54,273 bases of DNA from CAZFDT01 sp964518335 (GTDB taxonomy: Bacteria; Planctomycetota; Phycisphaerae; Phycisphaerales; Phycisphaeraceae): contig CAZFDT010000036.1 of NCBI GenBank assembly GCA_964518335.1, positions 1 through 54,273 on the forward strand, written 5' to 3'. Made by a program: the position numbers and the translations under genes. The notes under the pieces are model-generated. The model did no database searches, was not told where the DNA came from, and saw nothing but the letters and a program-made list of their open reading frames with translations. Each line of letters opens with the position of its first letter. Position 1 is the stretch's first letter. Below are positions 43,201 to 52,232 of the stretch, one piece after another.

Positions 43201-43229
43201 TTGACAAATCAATTGAGCAGATGTAATTA
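43201..43229 (+). promoter_or_regulatory. Sigma70-type promoter of the nitrate/nitrite oxidoreductase operon
   Basis: TTGACA (43201-43206) is followed by a 17-base spacer and TAATTA (43224-43229). The spacer contains the perfect palindrome TCAATTGA. Transcription would start about 120 bases before the gamma-subunit ATG, leaving a GC-rich leader. Confidence 0.6.
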
Positions 43230-43358
43230 TGGATAAACACATCCTTAACTCCAATAGGATCAGGCATGCGCCCTGTAATCTGCCTATCGTTGCCGCGTTG
43301 GATTGGCCAAATCGGGTGTGAACGTCGGCCGCGCCGGCCGCGGCCGGGGGTGAGCACA

Positions 43359-45038
43359 ATGAACCGGACGGCGCGAAGCATGACGGTGTGGGGGTGCCTG
43401 CTCGGTGTGATGCTGACGGGGTGCCACCGTGACGCGGCGCCGGATGCTGCAGTGAGCCAAGCGGCGGAAACGAGCAAGTCGAGCACCGATGGTACGGTGG
43501 TGGCGGCACGGGTATATGCGGCGCAGTGTGCAACCTGTCACGGGGCTGACGGGCGAGGGGACGGGGAGGCAGCGTACCTGCTGTACCCCAAGCCGCGCGA
43601 CTTCACGGCGGGGGTGTTCCGATTCAAATCCACGGCGGGCGACCAGTCGCCGACGACGACGGACGTGTCGCGGGTAATCCGCGAGGGCGTGCCGCGCACG
43701 GCGATGCCGGCGTTTGACGGGGTGCTGACGGGCGACCAGATCGACGCGTTGGCGGCGCACGTCGTCGCGCTGGGCGGGCGACCCGCATCGCCCCCGGAAG
43801 CGGCGATGGCGATGGCCCCCCTTCCGGGGGCGGGGGAGGGGGAGGGGGCTACGCCGCAGCTGATCCACGAGGGCAAGCTGGTATACAAGGCAATGGGATG
43901 CGCGGCGTGCCATGGTGAGACGGGGCGGGGCGATGGTCCATCGTCATTGGCGTTGCGCGACAGCCAAGGTTGGCCGCTACCGCCGGCGGACTTCACGCGC
44001 GGTGTGTTCAAGGCAGGGCGCAGACCCGAGGATCTCTATCGTACGATCATGGTCGGGGTAGCGGGCACCCCGATGCCCGGCTTCGCCGACGTGCAGCGTC
44101 TGGGCCTGAAGGTCGAGGGCGTGTCGCCGGACACCGATCAAGTGTGGGCGATGACGGCGTACATCGGCAGCCTGGCGGAGTCGTCCGAGCCGGCGGGAAC
44201 GGCATCGGGTGCGAAGCTGGCCGCGACGACGGTTGAGGACGGATTACTCAACGATGTTGCGGCGGCGGGCTGGGCCGACGTGCCTGCGACGGCGGTCTCA
44301 TTGCAGTCGCTGTGGCAGCGCAAGGCGTCGGCGCGGTCGGTGCAGGTGCGCGTGGCCCGAGCGGGTAACCGCGTGGGATTGCTGCTGGAGTGGTCCGATG
44401 CGACGTGCGACGTGATGGCGGACACGGTGGAACGGTTCGGTGACGCGTCTGCGGTGATGTTCTCACTGAGCCTGCAGGTGCCGGCGCTGACCATGGCGAC
44501 GCAGGGCAACGGCGGCGAGGCTTCGCCGCTGGTGAACCTGTGGCAGTGGAAGGCGTCGCGGCAGATCAACGCCGACCAGAGCCGGCTGCACGACGTAGGG
44601 CTCTCGGCCGACACGTCACGCGGCGCGCCCTCCGACTGGTATGCCTTCAAGTCCGGCGACCCGGTGGTTGGCCCGATCGTGGAACACGATCCGACGTTTG
44701 TGCCCGCGTGGCGTGAGGGCAACCCGCACGCCGATCCGGCGCTGCTCTCGCGCAGCGTGCTGGAGAGCAACGCCGCGGGCTTCGGCACGACGACGCTGCA
44801 GTTGCCCGCGGAGCAGGCGGTGGCGGGCAAGGCCGCGTGGGTGGACGGGCGGTGGCGTGTACTGATGGTGCGCGACCTCAAGCCCGGCGGACCGCGCGAT
44901 GTGAACCTGGCGTCCGCTCAACCGATCCCCCTGGCCTTCGCGGTGTGGGACGGCCACGCCGGCGACCGCAACGGCACCAAGCTGATCTCGGGCTGGCACT
45001 GGCTGGTCCTCAACCCCGATCGGGACACACGTCCATGA
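43359..45038 (+). CDS. Dihaem cytochrome c/ethylbenzene-dehydrogenase-type gamma subunit, lipoprotein
   Basis: This encodes 559 residues from the ATG at 43359 (in-frame GTG at 43350 and ATG at 43266 also exist). A lipoprotein signal ends at LTGC22. Two cytochrome c domains carry C57-ATC60-H61 and C181-AAC184-H185. Residues ~285-555 match the haem-b-binding gamma subunit of type II DMSO-reductase enzymes (VQVRVARAGNRVGLLLEWSD, FALVWDGHAG-like end). It should pass electrons between the catalytic heterodimer and the respiratory chain in the periplasm. The linker (PEAAMAMAPLPGAGEGEGA) holds an extreme G-run. The TGA overlaps the alpha-subunit ATG. Fusing both cytochrome types in one chain is uncommon. 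Confidence 0.85.
   Translation: MNRTARSMTVWGCLLGVMLTGCHRDAAPDAAVSQAAETSKSSTDGTVVAARVYAAQCATCHGADGRGDGEAAYLLYPKPRDFTAGVFRFKSTAGDQSPTTTDVSRVIREGVPRTAMPAFDGVLTGDQIDALAAHVVALGGRPASPPEAAMAMAPLPGAGEGEGATPQLIHEGKLVYKAMGCAACHGETGRGDGPSSLALRDSQGWPLPPADFTRGVFKAGRRPEDLYRTIMVGVAGTPMPGFADVQRLGLKVEGVSPDTDQVWAMTAYIGSLAESSEPAGTASGAKLAATTVEDGLLNDVAAAGWADVPATAVSLQSLWQRKASARSVQVRVARAGNRVGLLLEWSDATCDVMADTVERFGDASAVMFSLSLQVPALTMATQGNGGEASPLVNLWQWKASRQINADQSRLHDVGLSADTSRGAPSDWYAFKSGDPVVGPIVEHDPTFVPAWREGNPHADPALLSRSVLESNAAGFGTTTLQLPAEQAVAGKAAWVDGRWRVLMVRDLKPGGPRDVNLASAQPIPLAFAVWDGHAGDRNGTKLISGWHWLVLNPDRDTRP
43826..43848 (+). other. Perfect G-quadruplex motif in coding strand
   Basis: Four runs of five G are separated by single bases (C, A, A) at 43826-43848. 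It encodes part of the linker between the two cytochrome c domains. Single-base loops make it one of the most stable G4 classes; it would form in the mRNA and the non-template strand. Confidence 0.7.
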
Positions 45039-48000
45039 GTGACAATAAAGCCGCATCATTCGGCCCTTCGTTCAGCCGGCGCCAGTTCCTGGGCGCTTTG
45101 GGCGCCGCGGGCACGACCGTATTCGCCTGGTCGGCGGCACGCGGCAACCTCGCCCCTCTCGAGGGCATTGACAACCCTCTGGCCTTTTACCCCAAGCGCG
45201 ACTGGGAAGCGGTCTATCGCGACCAGTACCGCTACGACCGCACGTTCACCTGGATCTGTGCCCCCAACGACACGCACATGTGCCGTATGCGCGCGTTCGT
45301 CCGCAACGGCGTGATGATCCGCTCCGAGCAGAACTACGACGTGGACCGCTACGGCGACTGCTACGGCAACTACGCCAGCAAGAGCTGGAACCCGCGCGGG
45401 TGCCCGAAAGGGTACACGTTTCAGCGGCGGCTCTACGGCCCCTACCGCCTGCGCGGGCCGGTTGTGCGCGCCGGGTGGAAGCAGTGGGCTGATGACGGGT
45501 TCCCCAGCCTCTCCGACCAGCCGGAACTGCGCACCAAGTACAAATTCGACGACCGCGGCAACGACACGTTCATTCCGCTGCCGTGGCAGGAAGTAACCGG
45601 TTACGTCGCCAAGGGCATGCTGGCCGTGGCGAATACCTACAGCGGCGACGAAGGCAAGCGGCGGCTCGAAGGCGACGGCTATGACGCCGACATGCTCAAG
45701 CCCTGGCAAGGCGCGGGCACGACGACGATGAAGATGGGCTCGAACCTGCCGCTGCACGGGGTGGTCGGCAAGTTCGGGCTCTACCGCCTGGCCAACCAGA
45801 TGGGGCTGCTCGACCACCATGTTCGCGGCGTCGCGCCCGAGAAGGCCAAGGGCGCCCGCGGATGGAACGAGTACACCTGGCGCGGCGACCAGGCTCCCGG
45901 CACGCCCTTCGCCACCGGGCTTCAGGCCACCGATATCGACCTCAACGACCTACGGTTCAGCAAGTTCATCCTGATGGTGGGCAAGAACCTGGTCGAGAAC
46001 AAGATGGCCGAGTCGCACTGGTTCATCGAGGCGATGGAGCGCGGGGCACGGATCGTCAACATCAGCCCCGATTACGCGGCGCCGGCGGCCAAGTGCGATT
46101 ACTGGATCGCGGTGCGGCCGGGCATCAGCGACCTGGCGCTCTTGCTGGGCGTAGCCCGGCTGATCATCGATCGCAAGCAGTACGACGAGCCGTTCGTCAA
46201 GCAGTTCACCGACCTGCCCCTCTTGGTGCGGACCGACACGCTCAAGCGGCTGCGGCCACAGGAGGTGATCAAGGATTACCAGGCCAAGGACCTGCGTGAC
46301 GGGCCGTCGTACAAGATTCAGGGGCTCACCGATGAACAGCGGCAGCGGATCGGCGACTTCTGCATGTGGGACCTCCGGAAGGGTCAGGCCGCTGCCGTGA
46401 GCCGCGACGAGGTGGGCAAGCATCTGGCGTTCGATCCGGCCCTCGAAGGCACGTTCACCGTCGAGTTGGTCGACGGCTCGAAGGTCGAGGTGATGACGAT
46501 CTTCGAGATGTACCTCCGCCACCTCAAGGACTACGACGTGGCGACGGTCAGCGAGATGACCGGCGCCGAGCCGGCGATGATCGAGCGGCTGGCCAATGAC
46601 CTGGCGACGGTCAAGCCGGCGGCGATCCACTTCGGCGAGGGCATCAATCACTACTTCCACGCGACGCTGCACAACCGCGCGTGTTTCCTGCTGATGGCGC
46701 TGACGGGGAACATGGGCAAGCACGGCTCGGGCGTGTACACGTGGGCGGGCAACTACAAGGGCGGCATCTTCCAGGCTGGGCCCTGGGCCGGGCCGGGCAT
46801 GAGCGTCTTCACCGACGAGGACCCCTTCGCCCCAGTGCTCGACGAGAAGGCCCACCTGCACCACGAGCACATCCGCCACTGCGGCAGCCATGAGGAGCCC
46901 AGCTACTGGGGCTACGGCGAGCGCATCCTCAAGGTCAAAACCCCGCAGGGCGAACGCCGATTCACGGGCGATACCCACCTGCCCACGCCCACCAAACTCA
47001 TCTGGTACAACAACGCCAACTTCCTCAACCAGGCCAAGTGGATCTATGAACTGATCCTTCACGTGCTGCCCAAGATCGACATGATTGTCGATCAGCAGAT
47101 CGAGTGGACGGGGTCAGCCGAGTACGCCGACATCGTGCTGCCGGTGAACTCGTGGGTCGAGTTCCAGGACGTCGAGATCGGTGGGTCGTGCTCCAACCCG
47201 TTCATCCAGGTGTGGGGCGGCGACGGCATCAAACCCGTCCACCAGAGCGTCGATGATGCGATGGTGTTCACGTTCGTCGGCGAGCAACTGGCCAAGCTCA
47301 CCGGCGATCAGCGTTTTGCCGATCATTGGCGGTTCATCAAAGAGCACAAGGCCGGCGTCTATATCCAGCGCGTGCTCGACAGTTGCATCACCACGCGTGG
47401 CAAAGACGGGCCGTACAAACTCGACCGCATCCGCCGCGGCGAATACGGCGGCGAGCCGGGCGCCGCCATGTTCCTCTCGCGCACTTACCCGCGCGTGCCG
47501 TTCTACGAGCAGGTCCACGACCACATTCCGTTCTACACCGACTGCGGCCGCATCGCCGCGTACTGCGACCTCGACGAGGTGATCGAGCTGGGCGAGAACA
47601 TGATCGTTCATCGCGAAGGCGTCGAGGCCACGCCATACCAGCCCAACGTGATCGTCTCGACCAGCCCGTTCGTACGGCCCAACGACTTTGGCATCGCTGC
47701 CGACGAGATGGACCCCGACCTCCGCAGCGTCCGCAATCTCAAGATGCCCTGGTCGCAGGTCAAGCACACGGTTAACCCCTTGTGGGCCGCGGGCTATCGC
47801 TTCTTCTGCTCGACGCCCAAGAGCCGCCACTCGACGCACTCGTCGTGGTCCACGGTCGACTGGAACTGGATCTGGTCGTGCAATCACGGCGACGCACACC
47901 GGCGCGACAAGCGTTCGCCGGGCGTAGGCGATCGGCAGATTCAGCTCAATCCGCAGGCGGCCGCGGACCTGGGCCTGCATGAAGGCGACTACGTGTGGGT

Positions 48001-48544
48001 CGATGCCAACCCCGCCGACCGTCCATATCGCGGGTGGCAGGAGAACGCCGACTTCCGTGCTCGGGCGTTTCGCTGTCTGGTGCGTGTGAAAGTGAACCCC
48101 GCGCTGCCGCCACACTTCACGATCATGAAGCACACCGGTTGGATCGCGACCGAGCGCAGCGTCAAGGCGCACGAGACGCGCACCGACGGCCGCGCTTTGG
48201 CAGCCGACACCGGCTATCAGGCCAGCTACCGCTACGGATCGCACCAGTCGATCACGCGCGGATGGCTGCCGCCGATGCACCAGCTCGACACGCTCTTTCA
48301 CAAGCGCACCGGCGCGATGGCGTTCACCTTCGGGTTCGACGTGGACAACCACGCCGTCAACACCGTGCCCAAGGAGACGCTGATCCGCATCACCAAGGCT
48401 GAGGATGGCGGCCTTGGCGGCGTCGGACAGTGGGCCCCGGGCACCAGTGGATACGGGCCTGTTGCCCAAACGCCACAGAACCTGGCCTACCTCACCGGCC
48501 AGCTCACCACCCTCGCCGGCAAGGGAAACGACGATGGGTATTGA
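45035..48544 (+). CDS. Tat-exported molybdopterin oxidoreductase alpha subunit (NxrA/NarG clade)
   Basis: This encodes 1,169 residues from the ATG at 45035 (overlapping the gamma stop). A Tat signal reads SRRQFLGALGAAG with R15-R16. The Fe-S/active-site region reads WICAPNDTHMCRMRAFVRNG (C75, H81, C83), then YGDCYGNYASKSWNPRGCPKG (C123). The CxPNDTHxC spacing is characteristic of NxrA of nitrite oxidisers and relatives rather than of NarG. The molybdopterin domains continue to the C terminus (GLHEGDYVWVDANP, HKRTGAMAFTFG). It catalyses nitrate reduction or nitrite oxidation in the periplasm. The direction cannot be decided from sequence alone; the nearby NO reductase favours reduction. Confidence 0.85.
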   Translation: MSDNKAASFGPSFSRRQFLGALGAAGTTVFAWSAARGNLAPLEGIDNPLAFYPKRDWEAVYRDQYRYDRTFTWICAPNDTHMCRMRAFVRNGVMIRSEQNYDVDRYGDCYGNYASKSWNPRGCPKGYTFQRRLYGPYRLRGPVVRAGWKQWADDGFPSLSDQPELRTKYKFDDRGNDTFIPLPWQEVTGYVAKGMLAVANTYSGDEGKRRLEGDGYDADMLKPWQGAGTTTMKMGSNLPLHGVVGKFGLYRLANQMGLLDHHVRGVAPEKAKGARGWNEYTWRGDQAPGTPFATGLQATDIDLNDLRFSKFILMVGKNLVENKMAESHWFIEAMERGARIVNISPDYAAPAAKCDYWIAVRPGISDLALLLGVARLIIDRKQYDEPFVKQFTDLPLLVRTDTLKRLRPQEVIKDYQAKDLRDGPSYKIQGLTDEQRQRIGDFCMWDLRKGQAAAVSRDEVGKHLAFDPALEGTFTVELVDGSKVEVMTIFEMYLRHLKDYDVATVSEMTGAEPAMIERLANDLATVKPAAIHFGEGINHYFHATLHNRACFLLMALTGNMGKHGSGVYTWAGNYKGGIFQAGPWAGPGMSVFTDEDPFAPVLDEKAHLHHEHIRHCGSHEEPSYWGYGERILKVKTPQGERRFTGDTHLPTPTKLIWYNNANFLNQAKWIYELILHVLPKIDMIVDQQIEWTGSAEYADIVLPVNSWVEFQDVEIGGSCSNPFIQVWGGDGIKPVHQSVDDAMVFTFVGEQLAKLTGDQRFADHWRFIKEHKAGVYIQRVLDSCITTRGKDGPYKLDRIRRGEYGGEPGAAMFLSRTYPRVPFYEQVHDHIPFYTDCGRIAAYCDLDEVIELGENMIVHREGVEATPYQPNVIVSTSPFVRPNDFGIAADEMDPDLRSVRNLKMPWSQVKHTVNPLWAAGYRFFCSTPKSRHSTHSSWSTVDWNWIWSCNHGDAHRRDKRSPGVGDRQIQLNPQAAADLGLHEGDYVWVDANPADRPYRGWQENADFRARAFRCLVRVKVNPALPPHFTIMKHTGWIATERSVKAHETRTDGRALAADTGYQASYRYGSHQSITRGWLPPMHQLDTLFHKRTGAMAFTFGFDVDNHAVNTVPKETLIRITKAEDGGLGGVGQWAPGTSGYGPVAQTPQNLAYLTGQLTTLAGKGNDDGY

Positions 48545-48851
48545 ACACAAGCCGCTCGAACCCGATCACCCCCTGATGCTCGACGGGCAGATGGCGCCCG
48601 GCAGCATCGAGATCATGTTCCGCTGCATGATCGAGGAGATGCTCATCATTGGCACGCCCGCGTCGCGGCTGGTGGCGATGACGCGCGACCCCAACTACCA
48701 GGGCTTGTTCGCCGCGCGGCAGACGCTGGGCGACGCCCGCACCGACGCCCTGCTCGATCAGACGTTGGCACGCGTGGGCCAGCACCATCACCGTACGCTC
48801 GAACACACCGGCGACACCCGGCCCGCGACGCTCACCATCGGTTGCAGTTGA
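48534..48851 (+). CDS. Small conserved-context protein of the oxidoreductase operon
   Basis: This encodes 105 residues from an ATG at 48534 that overlaps the alpha-subunit 3' end (MGIEHKPLEPDHPLMLDGQM, then MFRCMIEEMLIIG and FAARQTLGDARTDALLDQTL). It lies between the alpha and beta subunit genes. No cofactor motif or signal peptide is visible. The family is unrecognised. The position suggests a role in assembly of the alpha-beta pair, but that is inference. Confidence 0.6.
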   Translation: MGIEHKPLEPDHPLMLDGQMAPGSIEIMFRCMIEEMLIIGTPASRLVAMTRDPNYQGLFAARQTLGDARTDALLDQTLARVGQHHHRTLEHTGDTRPATLTIGCS

Positions 48852-48875
48852 CCGCTGCTCCATAAGGACCCGACC

Positions 48876-50177
48876 ATGGCCTCCGTGTACAACTGGCAAC
48901 TCGGCCGCGAGATGAGCTACCCCTACCAGGCCGCTCACCCCAGGTCGCAGTTCGCCTTCGTCTTCAACATCAACCGCTGCATCGCCTGCCAGACCTGCAC
49001 CATGGCGTGCAAGAGCACATGGACCTTCTCGCGCGGGCAGGAGTACATGTACTGGAACAATGTGGAGACCAAGCCCTTCGGCGGTTATCCGCACAACTGG
49101 GACTCAAAGCTGCTGAACCTGCTGGAGCAGGCCAACCCCGGCGGCCAGCGATGGGTTTCCCCGAAGCTCAACGCCCCCGCAAGTGAGCAGGCCCCCTACG
49201 GCCAGTTCGGCGGCAAGACCATCTTCGAGGCCGCCGACAAGCACTATGACGAGACCGGCCCGAAACGCGCGCTGGGCTACCTGCCCACCGACGAGGAGTG
49301 GACTGCGCCCAACATTCACGAAGAGACCGCCATCGGCGACATGTGGCGTCAGCAGGACTGGGGCGGGTCCGCGGCGCTGCCCGAGCACCGAGTGTGGTTC
49401 TTCTACCTCCAACGCCTGTGCAACCACTGCACGTACCCCGGCTGCCTCGCCGCCTGCCCGCGCCAGGCGATCTACAAGCGGCCCGAGGACGGCGTCGTGC
49501 TCATCGACCAGTCGCGGTGCAATGGCTACCGCAAGTGCGTCGAGGCCTGCCCGTACAAGAAGGCGATGTACCGCGCCACCACCGGCACTAGCGAGAAGTG
49601 CGTCGCCTGCTACCCGCGCCTCGAAGGCAAGGACCCGCACATCAGCCCCAAGGGCGAGCCCGCCGAGACACGCTGCATGACGAGCTGCCCCGGCCGCATC
49701 CGCCTGCAGGGCCTGGTGCAGCTCGACGATCAGGGCCAGTGGGTCAAGGACCGCTGGAACCCCCTGTACTACCTCATCCGCGAGCGACAGGTCGCCTTGC
49801 CGCTGTACCCGCAGTTCGGCACCGAGCCCAACGGCTTCTACATCCCGCCCCGCTGGGTCGCCCGGCCGTACCTCACGCAGATGTTCGGCCCAGGCGTCGA
49901 GCACGCCATCGAGCAGTACTCCTGCCCCGATCGCGAACTGCTCGCCGTGCTGCAGTTGTTCCGCACCACCCAGCAGATCATCTTTCGTTACCAGGTCCAC
50001 CCCGGCGAAAAGGTCGCGGAGATCCCCGTGACCATGCCCGACGGCTCCACGAAGGTGCAGCAACTATTCAACGACACGGTGGTCGGCTTCAACAAATTCG
50101 GCGTCGAAATCGTGCGCATCACCGTCGAGGAGCCGACGTTCGAGCGCCCCGCAGACTTGCACGTTAACAGCATCTAG
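48876..50177 (+). CDS. Four-cluster iron-sulfur beta subunit (NxrB/NarH-like)
   Basis: This encodes 433 residues. Ferredoxin-like motifs are C35-x2-C38-x2-C41-x3-C45 (NRCIACQTCTMACKSTW), CNHCTYPGCLAACP, CNGYRKCVEACPYKK, and a fourth set, EKCVACYPR...TRCMTSCPG. Together they provide for three or four clusters, as in NarH, NxrB and ethylbenzene dehydrogenase beta subunits. It passes electrons from the alpha subunit FS0 cluster to the haem subunit. There is no signal peptide; it would be carried out with the Tat-exported alpha subunit. The start follows a 24-base gap. Confidence 0.9.
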   Translation: MASVYNWQLGREMSYPYQAAHPRSQFAFVFNINRCIACQTCTMACKSTWTFSRGQEYMYWNNVETKPFGGYPHNWDSKLLNLLEQANPGGQRWVSPKLNAPASEQAPYGQFGGKTIFEAADKHYDETGPKRALGYLPTDEEWTAPNIHEETAIGDMWRQQDWGGSAALPEHRVWFFYLQRLCNHCTYPGCLAACPRQAIYKRPEDGVVLIDQSRCNGYRKCVEACPYKKAMYRATTGTSEKCVACYPRLEGKDPHISPKGEPAETRCMTSCPGRIRLQGLVQLDDQGQWVKDRWNPLYYLIRERQVALPLYPQFGTEPNGFYIPPRWVARPYLTQMFGPGVEHAIEQYSCPDRELLAVLQLFRTTQQIIFRYQVHPGEKVAEIPVTMPDGSTKVQQLFNDTVVGFNKFGVEIVRITVEEPTFERPADLHVNSI

Positions 50178-50191
50178 CGAGCCAACCCATC

Positions 50192-51052
50192 ATGCAGACC
50201 ACCGTTTCGACCGACCTGACCTGTGTCCCGGATGAACTGCTGCTGCAGGCCAGGCAGATTCTCGCCGCCGCGTTGGCGATGGCGTGGACCGACCCCCGAT
50301 GGCGCGACGATGCGTTTGCCATGGCCACGCTGTCGGAACAGGATCGCCAGTTGCTGCGTGAGGCGTGGCGATGCGCGGTCGAGGCCACGCCCGCCGTAGC
50401 GCAAAGCGAATTGGGCCTGGGCGAGCTGCCGCCGGTGGGCGTCGACATCGATGGGCTGCTGCAGTGGCTCGACCTGCCGCTCGCCGAGCGGGCCACGGCG
50501 TGGCAGGCGGTGTTCGGGCTGCTGGTGTCGCGGCGTTGCCCGCCCTACGAGACCGAATACTGCCACTGGCACGACCCGACCTACCGCGCCAATCAGCTCG
50601 CCGACGTGGCGGGCTTCTACAGCGCCTTCGGCGTCGAGCCCAACCGCGGCCATCCACAGCGCGCCGACCACGTGTCCATCGAACTCGAGTTCCTCGCCCT
50701 GCTGTTGCAGAAACAGGTATGCGGCGGCGACCAGGAGCAGGCTACGACCTGTCGCCAGGCCGCGGCCGCGTTCATGCAGGACCACCTCGCGTGGTGGCTG
50801 CCGACGTTCGCACACAGCGTCGAACTCGAAGCGACCAAGCGTGTGGCCGACGCCAATCTCGCGGCCAAATCCGAAGGTGCTGCCCTATTGAAGCTCACTG
50901 CAGCGGCAATGTTCACGCGCGCCTGGCTTGCGGCCGAGCGTACCGCCCACGCCGTGGCGCCCAGCCGTCAGATCATCTCGCCTGTGGTCGAGCCTTTGCC
51001 GGACCAGGACGTGATGACGTGCGGCGCAGGCTCCTGCGGCGGTGACACTTGA
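50192..51052 (+). CDS. TorD/NarJ-like molybdoenzyme maturation chaperone
   Basis: This encodes 286 residues, predicted all helical. The family signature is seen in YETEYCHWHDPTYRANQLAD, VAGFYSAFGVEPN, then RADHVSIELEFLALLLQKQ. Members bind the alpha-subunit Tat signal and prevent export until the molybdenum cofactor is loaded. It is longer than NarJ but close to the chaperones of type II DMSO-reductase enzymes. It lies 14 bases after the beta subunit gene in the same operon. A C-terminal Cys-rich tail (CGAGSCGG) is unusual. Confidence 0.85.
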   Translation: MQTTVSTDLTCVPDELLLQARQILAAALAMAWTDPRWRDDAFAMATLSEQDRQLLREAWRCAVEATPAVAQSELGLGELPPVGVDIDGLLQWLDLPLAERATAWQAVFGLLVSRRCPPYETEYCHWHDPTYRANQLADVAGFYSAFGVEPNRGHPQRADHVSIELEFLALLLQKQVCGGDQEQATTCRQAAAAFMQDHLAWWLPTFAHSVELEATKRVADANLAAKSEGAALLKLTAAAMFTRAWLAAERTAHAVAPSRQIISPVVEPLPDQDVMTCGAGSCGGDT

Positions 51053-51096
51053 ACCGGTCTCGTCATGAACGAACGCTCCCCTAATGAGGACACACA

Positions 51097-51252
51097 GTGA
51101 GTACGCTCGCATTCTTCGGATGGGTTGGTTGGCAGGAAGCGCTGATCGTCACCGCGGTGGCGCTGCTGATCTTTGGCCGGCGGCTGCCGACGGTGGCGCG
51201 CAGCATCGGGCGAACGGTCGTGGAGTTTCGCCGCGGACTGGGCCACTCGTAA
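51097..51252 (+). CDS. tatA: TatA/E-type twin-arginine translocase subunit
   Basis: This encodes 51 residues from a GTG at 51097, with AATGAGGA just upstream. The sequence is an N-terminal membrane helix (WQEALIVTAVALLIFG) followed by RRLPTVARSIGRTVVEFRRGLGHS, the FG-hinge and amphipathic helix of TatA. The acidic tail of canonical TatA is missing; it is a minimal member. Its place directly behind the chaperone gene suggests dedicated export of the Tat-bearing alpha subunit. Confidence 0.85.
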   Translation: MSTLAFFGWVGWQEALIVTAVALLIFGRRLPTVARSIGRTVVEFRRGLGHS

Positions 51253-51262
51253 GGTCGTTGCC

Positions 51263-52231
51263 GTGCAAGACACAGTCGGCCGCGAGATTCGCTATCTGCG
51301 CCTGTCGCTCACCACCGCGTGCGCGATGCGGTGTTCCTACTGCCGACCCGCGGTCATGGGCGCGTGCAGCGATCGCCCGCTGCTGTCGCCCGACGAGATC
51401 GACAGGATGGTGCGCCACCTCGTTGCCAGCCATGGCTTGCGCAAAGTCCGACTCACCGGCGGCGACCCCACCGCGCGCCCCGACCTCGTCGAGATCATCT
51501 CCCGCCTCGCCGCCATCGAAGGCCTCCACGACCTGGCCATCACCACCAACGGCCTGACGCTCAGCCGCGACGCTTGCGCCTTCGCCTCCGCAGGCCTCCA
51601 CCGCGTCAACGTCAGCCTCGACACGCTCGACCCCCGAAAGTTCGCGCGAATTACCGGGGTCGATGCACTGCCCCGCGTCATCGCCGGAATCGACGCCGCC
51701 CTGGCCGTGGGCTTGTCACCCCTCAAGCTCAACACCGTCGTGCTGCGCGGCGAGAACGACGACGATCTGCCCGCCCTCGTGGACTTCGCCGCATCGCGCG
51801 GCATCGTGATCCGCTTCATCGAACTCATGCCCATGGGACCGCTCGCGCTGCAGTGGTCCGAGCGATACGTCCCCATGGCTCAGATGATGGATCGACTCGC
51901 GGACGTGGTGCATGAGTGGCGCAAGCTCCCGCAAGGATCCGATTCAGCAATCCGCTACGACGTGACACTCCGGGATGGCCGGCGGGTCAGCGTCGGGTTC
52001 ATCACGCCTATGAGCTGCAACTTCTGCGCCGCGTGCAATCGCATCCGCATCGCCGCAGATGGCACGCTGTTCCCCTGCCTCATGGATCGTCCCGGCCCGT
52101 CACTGCTCCAAGCGATCCGACCGCGATGGCGCCCGTCGGAGTTGGATGCCATTCTGACTCAAGCGCTGCGACACAAGCAACCGACGCACCCGACCCATGG
52201 GCATTCGGTCATGATCCAGATCGGAGGCTGA
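51263..52231 (+). CDS. moaA: GTP 3',8-cyclase, molybdenum cofactor biosynthesis
   Basis: This encodes 322 residues from a GTG at 51263. The radical SAM cluster motif is CAMRCSYC near residue 25, followed by RLTGGDP and FIELMPMG. The second cluster motif, SCNFCAACNRIRI...LFPC, is the MoaA-specific C-terminal one, and the protein ends in a double glycine (IQIGG) required for catalysis. It converts GTP to the precursor of cPMP, the first step of Moco synthesis. Encoding it in the operon supplies the alpha-subunit cofactor. Other moa/moe genes are not in the window. Confidence 0.92.
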   Translation: MQDTVGREIRYLRLSLTTACAMRCSYCRPAVMGACSDRPLLSPDEIDRMVRHLVASHGLRKVRLTGGDPTARPDLVEIISRLAAIEGLHDLAITTNGLTLSRDACAFASAGLHRVNVSLDTLDPRKFARITGVDALPRVIAGIDAALAVGLSPLKLNTVVLRGENDDDLPALVDFAASRGIVIRFIELMPMGPLALQWSERYVPMAQMMDRLADVVHEWRKLPQGSDSAIRYDVTLRDGRRVSVGFITPMSCNFCAACNRIRIAADGTLFPCLMDRPGPSLLQAIRPRWRPSELDAILTQALRHKQPTHPTHGHSVMIQIGG

Positions 52232-52232
52232 C

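Noticed and set aside
43105..43210. Minus-strand promoter TTGACA near 43,160 driving a small RNA
   Set aside because: No -10 hexamer lies at a suitable distance and no hairpin with a U run follows.
43201..43212. An FNR/Dnr box in front of the oxidoreductase operon
   Set aside because: TTGAC and ATCAA half-sites are only two bases apart instead of four. The sequence fits a -35 promoter element better.
47114..48550. Long minus-strand open frames opposite the alpha subunit and other GC-rich genes (also 45,950-47,062, 37,300-38,553 and 4,941-6,029)
   Set aside because: They are reverse shadows of well-supported genes, are Arg/Val/Gly-rich and contain no recognisable motifs or ribosome sites.
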